A program made the position numbers and the translations under genes. Below are positions 8,227-17,002 of a stretch of 64,000 nt of DNA, piece after piece (position 1 is the first letter of the stretch; every line of letters begins with the position of its first letter). The stretch is from assembly GCA_905198575.1 (NCBI GenBank), contig CAJKDC010000002.1, forward strand, positions 27,530-91,529, given 5' to 3'. Below the pieces are notes generated by a model. The model worked only from the letters and a program-made list of their open reading frames with translations, was not told where the DNA came from and did no database searches. The stretch is from an uncultured Bacteroides sp. (GTDB lineage Bacteria > Bacteroidota > Bacteroidia > Bacteroidales > Bacteroidaceae).

Positions 8227-9603
8227 TTATTTCATATTATCATTGGTCAACAGTTTTCCCTTATACTCTCCGGTAAGTGTTTTAAGGAAAGCTACCAAGC
8301 GTGCAGTCTCTGCATCATTCAGCTCAACGCCTACCTCATACTTAGCCATCGAACGGACAGCATCTTCCAGTGTCTGGTGAGTTCCGTCGTGATAATAAGG
8401 AGACGTAAGCTCGATATTGCGGAGTCCGGGAACTTTAAAGCGATGCATATCACGTTCTGTCTTGGTTTCTTTGTTACGTCCGTGGTCTTCGAAAGTAATT
8501 TCGGTATTACGGTCAGCAAAGTAATCGTGCTTGATACCCATCAGTTCGTACGACTGGCCTCCCAGGTTTTCACCTACGTGGCAGGTTGCACAGTTATACT
8601 TCTTAAAGAGGTCGTAGCCGGCAATTTCTTCCGAAGTCAGAGCTGTCTTGTCACCTTTCAGGTATTTATCGAAACGAGAGTTCGGTGTGAGCAGCGTACG
8701 TTCGAACTCCTGAATGGCATCGGTTACGTTGGCTTCAGTAATGCCATCCGGATATACTTCTGTAAATGCCTTCTTGAAATTGGCATCTTCTGCCAGACGC
8801 GCACAGATATCATCGAAAGACTTATGTCCCATTTCAACCGGATTCAAAGGAGGGCCACCTGCCTGTGCTGCCAGTGTAGCCGCACGACCATCCCAGAACT
8901 GCACAAAGTTATAATGCGCATTGAATACGGTAGGTGCATTTACACCACCTTTCTGTCCGCCAACTCCTTCAGAGAACTGTTTGTTGTCTACACCGGCTGT
9001 ATTCAGCGCGTGGCAAGTAGCACACGACACAGTATTGTCGATAGAAAGACGCGTATCGTGGAACAGCATATCGCCCAAAATAACCTTACGCATGTCAACT
9101 TCCACAGAATCGGCTATCGGACGTACTGGTTCATTGGCAAATTCGGCAGCAGCCAGCGGATTAGGATATGCAGCAGCACGTGCCGAACGTATCCAGTTCA
9201 GAGCCATTGTCTTTTCAGTATCTGTCATCGATGCTCCCCAGTGTACCAGATAATATTTGGCCAGCGGCATGGTTCCGTCTTTAATGACTTTCTCTACTTT
9301 TGCCAAGTCTACTTCAGAAACCTTCTTGCCCGCTTCAATGGCAGCAGTCATTGGAGCAATATCAAACGAACGATAACCCAACTGGATATCTTCTTTCACC
9401 ACATCGCCTACTACAGGAAGCGATGCATAAAACGGATACTTGGGAGTAGCCACATGGCATTCCATACAACCGGCATCTGCCAGCAATTCCATCATCTGCT
9501 TGTCGGCCGGCAAATCTGCCGAAGGGGGCTGGTTAACCAACCGGTACGTAACCGCTCCTCCTGCTACAATCAGAAGAGCTGCAAAAATAATCTGCTTTTT
9601 CAT
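8227..9603 (-). CDS. Triheme cytochrome c peroxidase
   Basis: A 458-residue exported haem protein with three CxxCH sites: C46-H50 (CMECH), C194-H198 (CATCH) and C338-H342 (CATCH). An N-terminal membrane/signal segment covers about 1-20. The first site lies in an extra N-terminal haem-binding module (about 35-140). The other two lie in a standard bacterial CcpA/MauG-type di-haem peroxidase (about 165-445). The three-haem layout resembles E. coli YhjA, which reduces hydrogen peroxide with electrons from the quinol pool. It lies 43 bases downstream of ccsA, the machinery that would attach its haems, so the three genes probably form one operon ccsB-ccsA-ccp. The role is inferred to be periplasmic peroxide removal or peroxide respiration. 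Confidence 0.92.
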   Translation of the reverse strand: MKKQIIFAALLIVAGGAVTYRLVNQPPSADLPADKQMMELLADAGCMECHVATPKYPFYASLPVVGDVVKEDIQLGYRSFDIAPMTAAIEAGKKVSEVDLAKVEKVIKDGTMPLAKYYLVHWGASMTDTEKTMALNWIRSARAAAYPNPLAAAEFANEPVRPIADSVEVDMRKVILGDMLFHDTRLSIDNTVSCATCHALNTAGVDNKQFSEGVGGQKGGVNAPTVFNAHYNFVQFWDGRAATLAAQAGGPPLNPVEMGHKSFDDICARLAEDANFKKAFTEVYPDGITEANVTDAIQEFERTLLTPNSRFDKYLKGDKTALTSEEIAGYDLFKKYNCATCHVGENLGGQSYELMGIKHDYFADRNTEITFEDHGRNKETKTERDMHRFKVPGLRNIELTSPYYHDGTHQTLEDAVRSMAKYEVGVELNDAETARLVAFLKTLTGEYKGKLLTNDNMK

Positions 9604-9646
9604 TTGTTCTATAAATTAGTAGGTTATTAAATTCTATCGTTTATTA

Positions 9647-10441
9647 TCAACTTCCAGTCCGGTTATACAAGTGCACGCTCTGCTGGGCAGCCGGAAGGTA
9701 ATTTACACCATACCAGCACATCTGCAGGGTAAGAAAACTGCCTATCAGCACCACATAAAGTATTTTGGGAGTGGTCTTCCCGAAAAGCCGTAGATGAATG
9801 TACAGCAGGTATCCGGCCCAAGTAATGGCTGCCCACGTTTCTTTCGGGTCCCAACTCCAGTAATTGCCCCAGGCATCTTTTGCCCAAATGGCTCCGGTCA
9901 GCATCCCCAGTGTCAGAAAAGCAGTCCCCGTATATACCAGTTCGTCGGCCATTGTCAGGTAAGCCTTCTTATGCCGGTAGAGTCCCATGCAGGAAAGCAT
10001 AAAAGCACAACCCAATACCGAATACGAAAACATATAGACCGTAACATGCGGTATGAACCATACACTCTGCAAAGCCGGCATCAGTGACTGGTCGTGTATT
10101 TCGGGTTTCAGCAAGTTGATGATACAAAAGACGGTAGCCACCAGCGCTGAGAAAGACAAAATCCAGCGATAATGCCAGCGCCAGTAGGTAAGCATGCCCG
10201 AGATTCCCATAAAGAATGCATACCACAGACGCGTTTCACCCATTGTGCGCAGCGGCGGACGTTCCAAAGAAAGCCACAAGCCGGCAATGAAAGCACTGAA
10301 TATCAAAGTTCCGAGTAAGGAAAGCCATAAGGCTCTACTGTCGCGCACCGATGAGCGGAATGCCATAACAGCACCTGCAATCCAGCAAAGCACGGCCGGA
10401 ACGACAAACCATATAAAATTATCCCAAGTTATCATTTTCAT
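9647..10441 (-). CDS. ccsA: Cytochrome c biogenesis protein CcsA (System II haem lyase subunit)
   Basis: A 264-residue multi-pass membrane protein with the tryptophan-rich haem-handling segment NYWSWDPKETWAAITW near residue 190 and conserved membrane histidines. These identify the CcsA/ResC/CcmC haem-handling superfamily. With CcsB it exports haem and joins it covalently to CxxCH motifs of periplasmic cytochromes c. Its start overlaps the end of ccsB by 23 bases, indicating translational coupling. The adjacent triheme peroxidase is an obvious client. Some Bacteroidales carry fused CcsBA; here the two are separate. Confidence 0.9.
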   Translation of the reverse strand: MKMITWDNFIWFVVPAVLCWIAGAVMAFRSSVRDSRALWLSLLGTLIFSAFIAGLWLSLERPPLRTMGETRLWYAFFMGISGMLTYWRWHYRWILSFSALVATVFCIINLLKPEIHDQSLMPALQSVWFIPHVTVYMFSYSVLGCAFMLSCMGLYRHKKAYLTMADELVYTGTAFLTLGMLTGAIWAKDAWGNYWSWDPKETWAAITWAGYLLYIHLRLFGKTTPKILYVVLIGSFLTLQMCWYGVNYLPAAQQSVHLYNRTGS

Positions 10442-11312
10442 TCTTTTTTACAGGTCCTTCTAAAAACAGTAATATCCCTCCTGCCAATGTGAGCAATATC
10501 CCCGCTAGCTGAACATATTTCCAGGGTTGCTCAACCACCTGCAACACACAATAGGAAAGTCCCTCCGACTTTTTTTCGTAACCGGTGAGATACAGGTCCT
10601 CACCCAGACGATAAGCATACGGATGATTTACTTTCAATACGACCGGGTCATTTCCTACACGGACTTGCGCTTCGTATTGACGCGGCATGCCATTTTCATA
10701 ATAGTCTGCCCGGAAATCCAGCAGCTCCAGTTCATAGTCCAAATAAGTTACTTTCCCTTCCATCGTATAGGCGCGGCTGTTAGGCTCTCCTTTCACTACC
10801 GGAATACGCAGCACCCTTGCGTCTGCACTTCCAAAAAATCCGGCAAACAGTGCCAGCCATAATCCGGCATGATTCAGTATAAAGCGCCACTTATGCCGGC
10901 GTTTTGCCATAGCTCCGCGATAGGTTATCAATGCCAGATGGGAAAGCAAGAAAAACAGAATAGCAACAAATATCCATGACGACATAAAATCATAACAACC
11001 CAGACGAGCCAGTATGCCAGATTTATGCGCAGCTTCGGCAGCAGACAATTGTGGAAACAGACCTATCACAAGACAACCGGCTGTAAACGCAGCCAAACTT
11101 CCTACCGTTGCTGCCGGAGAAAGCATAAAACGCATGATGCTTATCGAACAGTAATCTTTATAAAGCATCCACAATGCGGTCAGCCAGATTGCTGCAAAAA
11201 TAAAGTTCAATGGAAAAGAAAAAAAGGAAAACGGGAAATTACCCACAATAAATTGCAGGAATACAGCGACTAAAAGATATACTATCCAGAAAGTTACAGA
11301 TAAAGCTTTCAT
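10419..11312 (-). CDS. ccsB: CcsB/ResB-like cytochrome c biogenesis protein
   Basis: A 297-residue protein with several N-terminal hydrophobic helices, a soluble region containing the ResB-like stretch VTYLDYELELLDFRADYYENG, and a final helix near the C-terminus. This matches the short ResB/CcsB form that partners CcsA in System II. The start at 11312 (MKALSV) was chosen because a TATCTTTG -7 element lies only 22-29 bases upstream; the earlier in-frame codon at 11336 lies inside that promoter. It is the first gene of the ccsB-ccsA-peroxidase operon. The family is divergent, so the symbol is less certain than for ccsA. Confidence 0.8.
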   Translation of the reverse strand: MKALSVTFWIVYLLVAVFLQFIVGNFPFSFFSFPLNFIFAAIWLTALWMLYKDYCSISIMRFMLSPAATVGSLAAFTAGCLVIGLFPQLSAAEAAHKSGILARLGCYDFMSSWIFVAILFFLLSHLALITYRGAMAKRRHKWRFILNHAGLWLALFAGFFGSADARVLRIPVVKGEPNSRAYTMEGKVTYLDYELELLDFRADYYENGMPRQYEAQVRVGNDPVVLKVNHPYAYRLGEDLYLTGYEKKSEGLSYCVLQVVEQPWKYVQLAGILLTLAGGILLFLEGPVKKNENDNLG

Positions 11313-11333
11313 TGTTTTTAGTTTATTGGGGTA

Positions 11334-11366
11334 CAAAGATAAATTATTTTATTAATTCACTCCAAA
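11334..11366 (-). promoter_or_regulatory. Promoter of the ccsB-ccsA-peroxidase operon
   Basis: On the minus strand, TTTG (11366-11363), a 21-base spacer and TATCTTTG (11341-11334) form a near-ideal Bacteroides promoter. The predicted 5' leader is about 20 bases. Confidence 0.75.
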
Positions 11367-11726
11367 TTTTGTTCTGATAAAACTTGTATTTATTACAATC
11401 TTTATCAGAATATATAAACAAAAACCAAAGAAAACTTATACATCCATATAATGGAAAAACCAGTCCTGACCTTTTAAAGTCTTCACAATTGATATTTTCA
11501 GGTAACTCATATCAGTCCGAATTTCCGTATCGTTACAGCGCGTCATTAGTGAAACAAACTTTCCGCTCAGGAATGAAGTACATTCATCTCTAAAATGATA
11601 AAAGTTACACTCAAAAATGATACACCCAACTCTTACGGAAATGATTTCTCCATACCACCAAAAGCATTGTTTCCCCTTCGTTACAATGATGTACCGGAAG
11701 GGAAAGAGACAAAACTCAAATGCGTT
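11367..11726. other. Intergenic region, no gene supported
   Basis: About 360 bases between the divergent ccsB and nudC promoters. It contains several loosely similar TTACA and AATGAT words but no convincing ORF, RNA or repeat array. A long minus-strand reading frame that crosses it is antisense to nudC and is not coding-like. Confidence 0.45.
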
Positions 11727-11758
11727 TTCGGGATTTCCACATAAAAATGGTACTTTTG
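11727..11758 (+). promoter_or_regulatory. Promoter of nudC
   Basis: TACTTTTG (11751-11758) fits TAnnTTTG, with a TTCG 20 bases upstream (11727-11730) as a weak -33 element. Transcription should begin a few bases later, so the ATG at 11760 would be essentially at the transcript start. Confidence 0.55.
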
Positions 11759-11786
11759 CATGAAAGTTACAAGAAAGAGAACGGTT

Positions 11787-12593
11787 ATGAAACAAAACAA
11801 TACGGAAGCAAGCACATCTCCTTGCGGATGGTTTGTCTTCAACAACGGACAATTGCTGATTGAAAAAACAGACAACGGATACCACATCCCATATAGTGTA
11901 CACCCTCCTACTGAGGTCCCGGTGGGCAGTACAATACACCTGATAGGCGAGATAAACGGATTCCCGGCTAAAGCCTATGCCATACACAATCCTGTACCTG
12001 GCAATGAAGAGAGCCCGCGCATGATGAAGGATTTGCGTGCATCTTTCGATGTGCTTCCTTTCGAGGAATATTACCGTGCCGGCAAAGCTTCGCAAATATT
12101 AAACTGGGACAAAAACAGCCGCTACTGCCCCATGTGTGGAGTACCCACTACGCAAGTTTCTGCCATTGCCAAGCGATGCCCGGAATGCCGGCAGGAGTTT
12201 TATCCGCGCATATCGCCGGCAGTAATTGTACTTATCAAAAAAGAAGACAGTATCCTGCTGGTCCATGCACGAAATTTCAGAGGGACTTTCAAAGGTTTGG
12301 TAGCTGGTTTTCTGGAACCGGGTGAAACACTGGAGGAATGTGTGCATCGGGAGGTCATGGAGGAAACGGGTCTGCGCATCAAGAACCTGAAGTATTTCGG
12401 CAGTCAGCCTTGGCCGTACCCCAGTGGCATCATGATAGGCTATAGTGCTGAATATGAAAGTGGAAGCATCAAACTGCAAAACGAGGAATTAAGCACCGGC
12501 AGCTTTTACTCAAGGGATAACCTGCCCGAGATTCCTAAAAAACTGAGTATTGCCCGCAAACTGATTGATGCCTGGCTGGAAGGAAAAGTATAA
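11787..12593 (+). CDS. nudC: NADH pyrophosphatase (Nudix hydrolase, also NAD-cap removal)
   Basis: A 268-residue NudC-family enzyme. The four-cysteine zinc site is present as YCPMCG and RCPEC. The Nudix box reads GFLEPGETLEECVHREVMEE followed by TGL, which matches Gx5Ex7REUxEExGU. The family-specific SQPWPYPSG follows it. NudC hydrolyses NADH to NMNH and AMP and can remove NAD caps from RNA. An in-frame ATG at 11760 sits on the promoter, so the second ATG at 11787 is preferred. The gene is single and ends at a hairpin shared with the convergent sigma-factor operon. Confidence 0.93.
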   Translation: MKQNNTEASTSPCGWFVFNNGQLLIEKTDNGYHIPYSVHPPTEVPVGSTIHLIGEINGFPAKAYAIHNPVPGNEESPRMMKDLRASFDVLPFEEYYRAGKASQILNWDKNSRYCPMCGVPTTQVSAIAKRCPECRQEFYPRISPAVIVLIKKEDSILLVHARNFRGTFKGLVAGFLEPGETLEECVHREVMEETGLRIKNLKYFGSQPWPYPSGIMIGYSAEYESGSIKLQNEELSTGSFYSRDNLPEIPKKLSIARKLIDAWLEGKV

Positions 12594-12602
12594 TAGTAAG
12601 TA

Positions 12603-12636
12603 AAAAGAGACGGTTCTATAATGAGCCGTCTCTTTT
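12603..12636. terminator. Bidirectional terminator, nudC / beta-barrel gene
   Basis: AAAAGAGACGGTTC (12603-12616) pairs with GAGCCGTCTCTTTT (12623-12636) with one G-T wobble and a 6-base loop. It sits between two convergent stop codons. Confidence 0.85.
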
Positions 12637-12645
12637 AGTTTGAAA

Positions 12646-13533
12646 TCAAAAAAGAACAAGTCCGACAGACAGTGCTGAAAATTCGGGACCGTATGCAGAA
12701 TCCAGCACCTTACAAGGACTGTATTTAACATAGAATCCCAAGCTCTTGTAACCGACTGATGCCTGAATATCAACGGTTACCGGCGTCTGGTGAATATTAT
12801 CGTCAGTCAGCTTATATTCTTTACCATCCAACTTATACCGTGTTTTCAGGCTGGCATGTGTATTGAAATTGACGATGGCCCCCAAACTGAAATTGAACTT
12901 GTTTGAAGTTTCATGAGTAAACATAACAGGAAATGCCCAACTAAATACCTTGATTCGTGAAAACTGAATATCAGCCCCTTCAGGATAACTGCCAATAGAC
13001 ACCCCTGTTTCTGCATCTTTTATAAAACGGGACTTACCGGTCATCCGGTAATTGCGCCAACTGCAAGCCAGTCCGATAGAAAGAGAGGTTTCTGTACTCC
13101 ACGGATAATATGCCCATCCCAATGTAGGTGTTGTAATTTCCCACGACGACCCCATGCTTACATCCATATTGTCCGGAGCTCCCTGCACAGTAGAAAGTCC
13201 GATTTTAAAATCTTTGACTACAAACTCGTTTCGTTTGTATCTTTGCGCTGTAGTCCGCTTTCTGAATGGAATGTTAAAATCCCAGTCACTACTACGTTCC
13301 TGGGTGACCGAAACATCCGAAGGAGATATTTCTACTTCACGAACATAACGGAAATTAGGATTATCTTTTTTCCCGTCAATCTTTACCATGAAGCGATTGT
13401 TCGACTCGGTAATTGTTACCCGTTCGGGATTTTCTACACACATTACATTTTCTACTTTCAATGAGTCGTTAATTTCAGCGTATCCGCTTGCAGCAACCAA
13501 CAACGCTGATACAAGCAAAACCATTTTCTTCAT
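12646..13533 (-). CDS. Predicted outer-membrane beta-barrel protein, last gene of sigma-factor operon
   Basis: A 295-residue protein with a clear signal peptide (about 1-18, ending SGYA). The C-terminal 180 residues show alternating hydrophobic/polar strands rich in aromatics, ending GLVLF, as in small outer-membrane beta-barrels. I do not recognise a specific family. It is the fourth gene of an apparent minus-strand operon: ECF sigma factor, membrane partner, 149-residue secreted protein, then this gene 32 bases after it. The arrangement suggests an envelope protein whose amount is set by the sigma factor. Substrate or function cannot be inferred. Confidence 0.75.
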   Translation of the reverse strand: MKKMVLLVSALLVAASGYAEINDSLKVENVMCVENPERVTITESNNRFMVKIDGKKDNPNFRYVREVEISPSDVSVTQERSSDWDFNIPFRKRTTAQRYKRNEFVVKDFKIGLSTVQGAPDNMDVSMGSSWEITTPTLGWAYYPWSTETSLSIGLACSWRNYRMTGKSRFIKDAETGVSIGSYPEGADIQFSRIKVFSWAFPVMFTHETSNKFNFSLGAIVNFNTHASLKTRYKLDGKEYKLTDDNIHQTPVTVDIQASVGYKSLGFYVKYSPCKVLDSAYGPEFSALSVGLVLF

Positions 13534-13565
13534 ATCTTATCCTATTTTATTTGTTTCTATCTAAC

Positions 13566-14015
13566 TTATCTGAACATCTGCTTTAATTCTTCCAGCGTAA
13601 CCTGTCCTTCCATATATACGATGGTTACTTCCGGCTTCTTAGTATTATCCGGAAGGACTGAAGTATTCCGGTAAAACAGGTACCGGTAGCTTTCTTTTTC
13701 CGGCGGGAAGCAATAAAAGCCATAATATAGCCGTGTTCCTACCTTTCCGACCTCCTTATCGACTGCTGCTTCTGCATCCCGACTGACGAGCGTCTCTATC
13801 TCTTTGGACAATGCCGGAGCATCTGTCACTGTCAGACTGCGGAAAAGTGTCAGACGATACTTTTTCAGCTCCTTTCCCTTGATTAGGACCTCTACTGCCC
13901 GCTTGTCCTGTTTAAAGCGACCATCGAACAAGGCTTCCACATGCATGCCCTTCTGTGCACTCAGAGGCAGCATCACCAGCATCATTACTCCTAGTATAAT
14001 CAATCGTCTTATCAT
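13566..14015 (-). CDS. Secreted DUF6108-like protein of sigma-factor operon
   Basis: A 149-residue protein with a signal peptide (about 1-20, ending LSAQ). A compact mature domain has a KKYRLTLFRSLTV segment and a C-terminal TIVYMEGQVTLEELKQMF. From memory it resembles a Bacteroidales-only domain of unknown function (DUF6108); this is not verified. It is encoded 15 bases after the anti-sigma-like gene and 32 bases before the beta-barrel gene. A periplasmic role is likely. No catalytic residues are recognisable. Confidence 0.7.
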   Translation of the reverse strand: MIRRLIILGVMMLVMLPLSAQKGMHVEALFDGRFKQDKRAVEVLIKGKELKKYRLTLFRSLTVTDAPALSKEIETLVSRDAEAAVDKEVGKVGTRLYYGFYCFPPEKESYRYLFYRNTSVLPDNTKKPEVTIVYMEGQVTLEELKQMFR

Positions 14016-14030
14016 ATCTAACTTTTATTT

Positions 14031-14501
14031 TTAATTGTCAACTGATACAGATTCGCCTGTATTAAGTGTCTGGAATATATCAGATAATTGCTCTTGAACG
14101 GTTTCCTGCGGTGAATCGTGTTTTACTCTTTCTATCGATTTCAGAGCTTCAGAAAATACGACTTCCTTGTCGGTACAGCGTTCTCCATTGATATATGCTA
14201 CACATACGTTCGTCTGTTCTGTCAGTTGCCAGAGAGCCGTGAAAGCGATAATTCCAGTCATTACTGCTGCGGCGGCATAATAGCGCAACCGTACACGATA
14301 CGTACGTAGCTTACGGTTCATAGCACGTCCGGTAGCGGCATATCCCATTACGGCACGAAGTTCGTCGAACTCCTTACCTTGTGCGGCCGGGGTAGCCAGA
14401 AAGCGCGCCAGTGCTTCTTCTTCGGCATCTGTAGTCTCTGCTTCGAAATAGCGGTCTGCCAATTCCTTCCACTGTTGAAAAGTTCGTTCGTATTCTTTCA
14501 T
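14031..14501 (-). CDS. Putative anti-sigma factor, single-pass membrane protein
   Basis: About 156 residues. An acidic, helical cytoplasmic N-terminal part (1-75) is followed by one membrane helix (about 86-103) and a periplasmic tail (104-156). The ATG overlaps the stop of the upstream ECF sigma gene in an ATGA junction, the usual arrangement of sigma/anti-sigma pairs. The sequence does not show a ZAS zinc motif (HxxxCxxC) or FecR domain, so the anti-sigma role rests on topology and position. The start at 14501 is chosen for the overlap; an ATG further upstream lies inside the sigma gene. Confidence 0.7.
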   Translation of the reverse strand: MKEYERTFQQWKELADRYFEAETTDAEEEALARFLATPAAQGKEFDELRAVMGYAATGRAMNRKLRTYRVRLRYYAAAAVMTGIIAFTALWQLTEQTNVCVAYINGERCTDKEVVFSEALKSIERVKHDSPQETVQEQLSDIFQTLNTGESVSVDN

Positions 14502-15004
14502 CGTTCCATTTGTTTTAAGTAACATTCCCTGATTTCTTTTCTCGCTCTTGAAAGTTGCATGCGTACAGCCGGTTCCTGCATGCCCAGTATTTCGGCTATT
14601 TCATTGTATTTTTTTCCTTCATACTCTTTCATATGCAAAATCTGTTGCTGGACAGGTGTCAGTCTGCGTGCAATGATACGTTCCACCATACGGAATTGCT
14701 CCTCTTTTTCCAGACTTTCGGTAACCGAATCGGAAATAGCTTCATCCCGATTCTCGTCCAACTCCACGGTAGAGAGGTGGTTTCTCTTACGCAATGTATC
14801 AATACACAAATTCTTCACCGTTACTACTGTAAGCGCTTCCGCTTCTTCGCGCGAACCGATCTGGTCAGCATGCTTCCACAAGCGGAAGAAAGCTTCCTGC
14901 AATGCATCATCGGCATCTTCCTTGTTGGGCAGGAAGCGCATTGCCAGCCTGAGAAAACCTTTTCTCAGTTCGGTGAAAGTAGATGTCAGTGTTTCTTTGC
15001 TCAT
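14498..15004 (-). CDS. ECF RNA polymerase sigma factor (sigma-70 family)
   Basis: A 168-residue two-domain sigma factor. Region 2 lies at about 15-80 (RFLPNKEDADDALQEAFFRLW, with the usual DA.Q..F..lw core) and region 4 at about 112-160 (YNEIAEILGMQEPAVRMQLSRARKEI helix-turn-helix). It heads a four-gene operon with a membrane partner, a secreted protein and a beta-barrel protein. The targets probably include its own operon; a TATCTTTT close to the -7 consensus lies about 35 bases upstream of the ATG (15036-15043). The environmental signal cannot be inferred. Confidence 0.9.
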   Translation of the reverse strand: MSKETLTSTFTELRKGFLRLAMRFLPNKEDADDALQEAFFRLWKHADQIGSREEAEALTVVTVKNLCIDTLRKRNHLSTVELDENRDEAISDSVTESLEKEEQFRMVERIIARRLTPVQQQILHMKEYEGKKYNEIAEILGMQEPAVRMQLSRARKEIRECYLKQMER

Positions 15005-15087
15005 GCTTCAAATCGGGTTGTACGAATTGTTTTCAAAAAGATAAACGTAAGGTTCTATTTTTTGTAACAGAAAAAAAATAAAAAAAT

Positions 15088-15123
15088 AGAGGCTATCCCA
15101 AGCCAAAACTTGAAATAGCCTCT
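15088..15123 (-). terminator. Terminator of the phosphohexomutase gene
   Basis: AGAGGCTAT (15088-15096) pairs with ATAGCCTCT (15115-15123). The A-rich stretch on its left gives a U-tract on the minus-strand transcript. Confidence 0.75.
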
Positions 15124-15154
15124 GTATCAATATCTGTCTATACAGTGATCAGAA

Positions 15155-16900
15155 TCAGATACCCAAAGATTTTCTAACAGCCTCAACTTTTTCAGTAGCA
15201 GCAGCTTCGGCACTTGCGAAACATTTCGGGCAACCCATTTCACCTTTCACTTCGATATAGAACTTAATCTTAGGTTCTGTTCCTGAAGGACGAACTGAAA
15301 TCTTGGTTCCATCTTCTGTGAAATACTGCAATACGTTTGATGGTTCCGGCATATCAATATCGGTTACATTGCCTTCGCCGTCTGTAGCTTTCAGTGATTT
15401 GTAATCTTTAGCCAAAACAACTTTCGAGCCACCGATTTCTTTCGGAGGACAAGCACGGAAGTTTTCCATCATAGCCTTGATTTCATCAGCACCGCTCTTA
15501 CCTGGTTTCACAACGTTTACAGTAGTTTCTTTAGAGAATCCGTATTCTACGTAGATTTCCATCAAAACATCGTAAAGTGTCTTGCCCTGGTCTTTAGCCC
15601 ATGCACAGATTTCGGCCAGCAAAGCACATGCAGAAACTGCATCTTTATCACGAACGAAATCTTCAGCCAAGAAACCGTAGCTTTCTTCACCACCACCGAT
15701 GTACTGTTTGATACCTTCGTTCAGACGAATCTGACGTGCAATCCATTTGAAACCGGTATAGCAGTCGTACATTTCGATATTGTTTTTATCAGCAACAGCT
15801 TTGATAAGTTCGGTAGTAACGATAGTCTTCACTACAAATTCGTTACCTTTCATCTTACCCATTGCAATGCGGTTCTTGATGATGTAGTACAAGAAGATCA
15901 AGCAAGTCTGGTTACCGTTTACCAATACCCATTCGCCATCGCTGTTCTTACAAGCCATACCTACACGGTCTGCATCCGGGTCAGAAGCCATCACGATATC
16001 TGCATCAATTTCCTTAGCCAGTTTGATAGCCATAGAAAGTGCTTCAGCATTTTCCGGGTTCGGAGAAATTACTGTCGGGAAATCACCGCTCTTCACCATC
16101 TGTTCAGGAACAGTATGAACGTTTTCGAATCCCCACATCTTCAGTGCGTCAGGGATAAGCATCATACCAGTACCGTGGATAGGAGTATAAACAATCTTCA
16201 AGTCTTTCTGGCGTTTGATTACTTCAGGATCGATAGAAATAGAATGTACTTTTTCCAGATAAACATCATCTACATCCTTACCGATAATCTGAATCAGGTC
16301 TTTATTGCCCTGGAATTTGATATCAGCAGCAGAAGAAACTTTGTTTACTTCGTCGATAATACCTTTATCGTGCGGAGCCAATACCTGAGCACCATCATCC
16401 CAGTAAGCTTTATAGCCGTTGTATTCTTTCGGGTTATGAGAAGCAGTCAGAATGATACCGCTCTGGCAACCCAAATGACGGATAGCAAACGACATTTCAG
16501 GAGTCGGACGCATATCATCGAACAAATATACTTTAATACCGTTAGCCGAGAAGATGTCAGCCGAAATTTCGGCAAACAGGCGGCTGTTGTTACGGCAATC
16601 GTGACCAACAACAACAGAAATCTGTTCTTTTCCGGCAAAGCATTTGTTCAAATAATTGGCCAGACCTTGTGTAGCAGCACCTACAGTATAGATATTCATA
16701 CGGTTAGAACCTACACCCATAATGCCACGCAAACCTCCTGTACCGAATTCCAGGTCTTTGTAGAATGCCTCGATCAAGTCTGTCTTGTCCTCGTTTTCCA
16801 GCATTCTTCTTACTTCAGCCTGAGTTTCAGCATCGTAAGCAGGAGTCAACCATTTCTGAGCTTTGTCAGAACACATTTTAATCAATTCTTCGTTTTCCAT
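15155..16900 (-). CDS. Phosphoglucomutase / phosphomannomutase
   Basis: A 581-residue alpha-D-phosphohexomutase. All four signature loops are present: the phosphoserine loop TASHNPKEYNG (Ser154), the metal loop DPDADRVG, the sugar-binding loop GGEESYG, and the phosphate-binding RPSGTEPK. The size and motif spacing match the long PgcA-type enzymes of Firmicutes and Bacteroidetes. They interconvert glucose-1- and glucose-6-phosphate (or the mannose forms), feeding glycogen, nucleotide-sugar and envelope synthesis. It is a single gene with its own promoter and terminator. Preference for glucose versus mannose cannot be decided from the sequence. Confidence 0.93.
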   Translation of the reverse strand: MENEELIKMCSDKAQKWLTPAYDAETQAEVRRMLENEDKTDLIEAFYKDLEFGTGGLRGIMGVGSNRMNIYTVGAATQGLANYLNKCFAGKEQISVVVGHDCRNNSRLFAEISADIFSANGIKVYLFDDMRPTPEMSFAIRHLGCQSGIILTASHNPKEYNGYKAYWDDGAQVLAPHDKGIIDEVNKVSSAADIKFQGNKDLIQIIGKDVDDVYLEKVHSISIDPEVIKRQKDLKIVYTPIHGTGMMLIPDALKMWGFENVHTVPEQMVKSGDFPTVISPNPENAEALSMAIKLAKEIDADIVMASDPDADRVGMACKNSDGEWVLVNGNQTCLIFLYYIIKNRIAMGKMKGNEFVVKTIVTTELIKAVADKNNIEMYDCYTGFKWIARQIRLNEGIKQYIGGGEESYGFLAEDFVRDKDAVSACALLAEICAWAKDQGKTLYDVLMEIYVEYGFSKETTVNVVKPGKSGADEIKAMMENFRACPPKEIGGSKVVLAKDYKSLKATDGEGNVTDIDMPEPSNVLQYFTEDGTKISVRPSGTEPKIKFYIEVKGEMGCPKCFASAEAAATEKVEAVRKSLGI

Positions 16901-16953
16901 GATTTTTATATTATAATGAATTTAATGTTAACGAACTGTTTTGTGACTTTTGA

Positions 16954-16961
16954 CAAATATA
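16954..16961 (-). promoter_or_regulatory. -7 element TATATTTG for phosphohexomutase
   Basis: TATATTTG on the minus strand, 53 bases before the ATG, fits the TAnnTTTG consensus. No clear -33 element is visible. Confidence 0.5.
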
Positions 16962-17002
16962 AACGATTTACTTAAAATATCCTATTACAAATCCGAAAAA
17001 TT

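Noticed and set aside
8377..9630. 417-codon plus-strand frame opposite the cytochrome c peroxidase
   Set aside because: The minus-strand protein has three CxxCH sites and full family structure; the opposite frame has no recognisable family and follows the codon pattern of the real gene.
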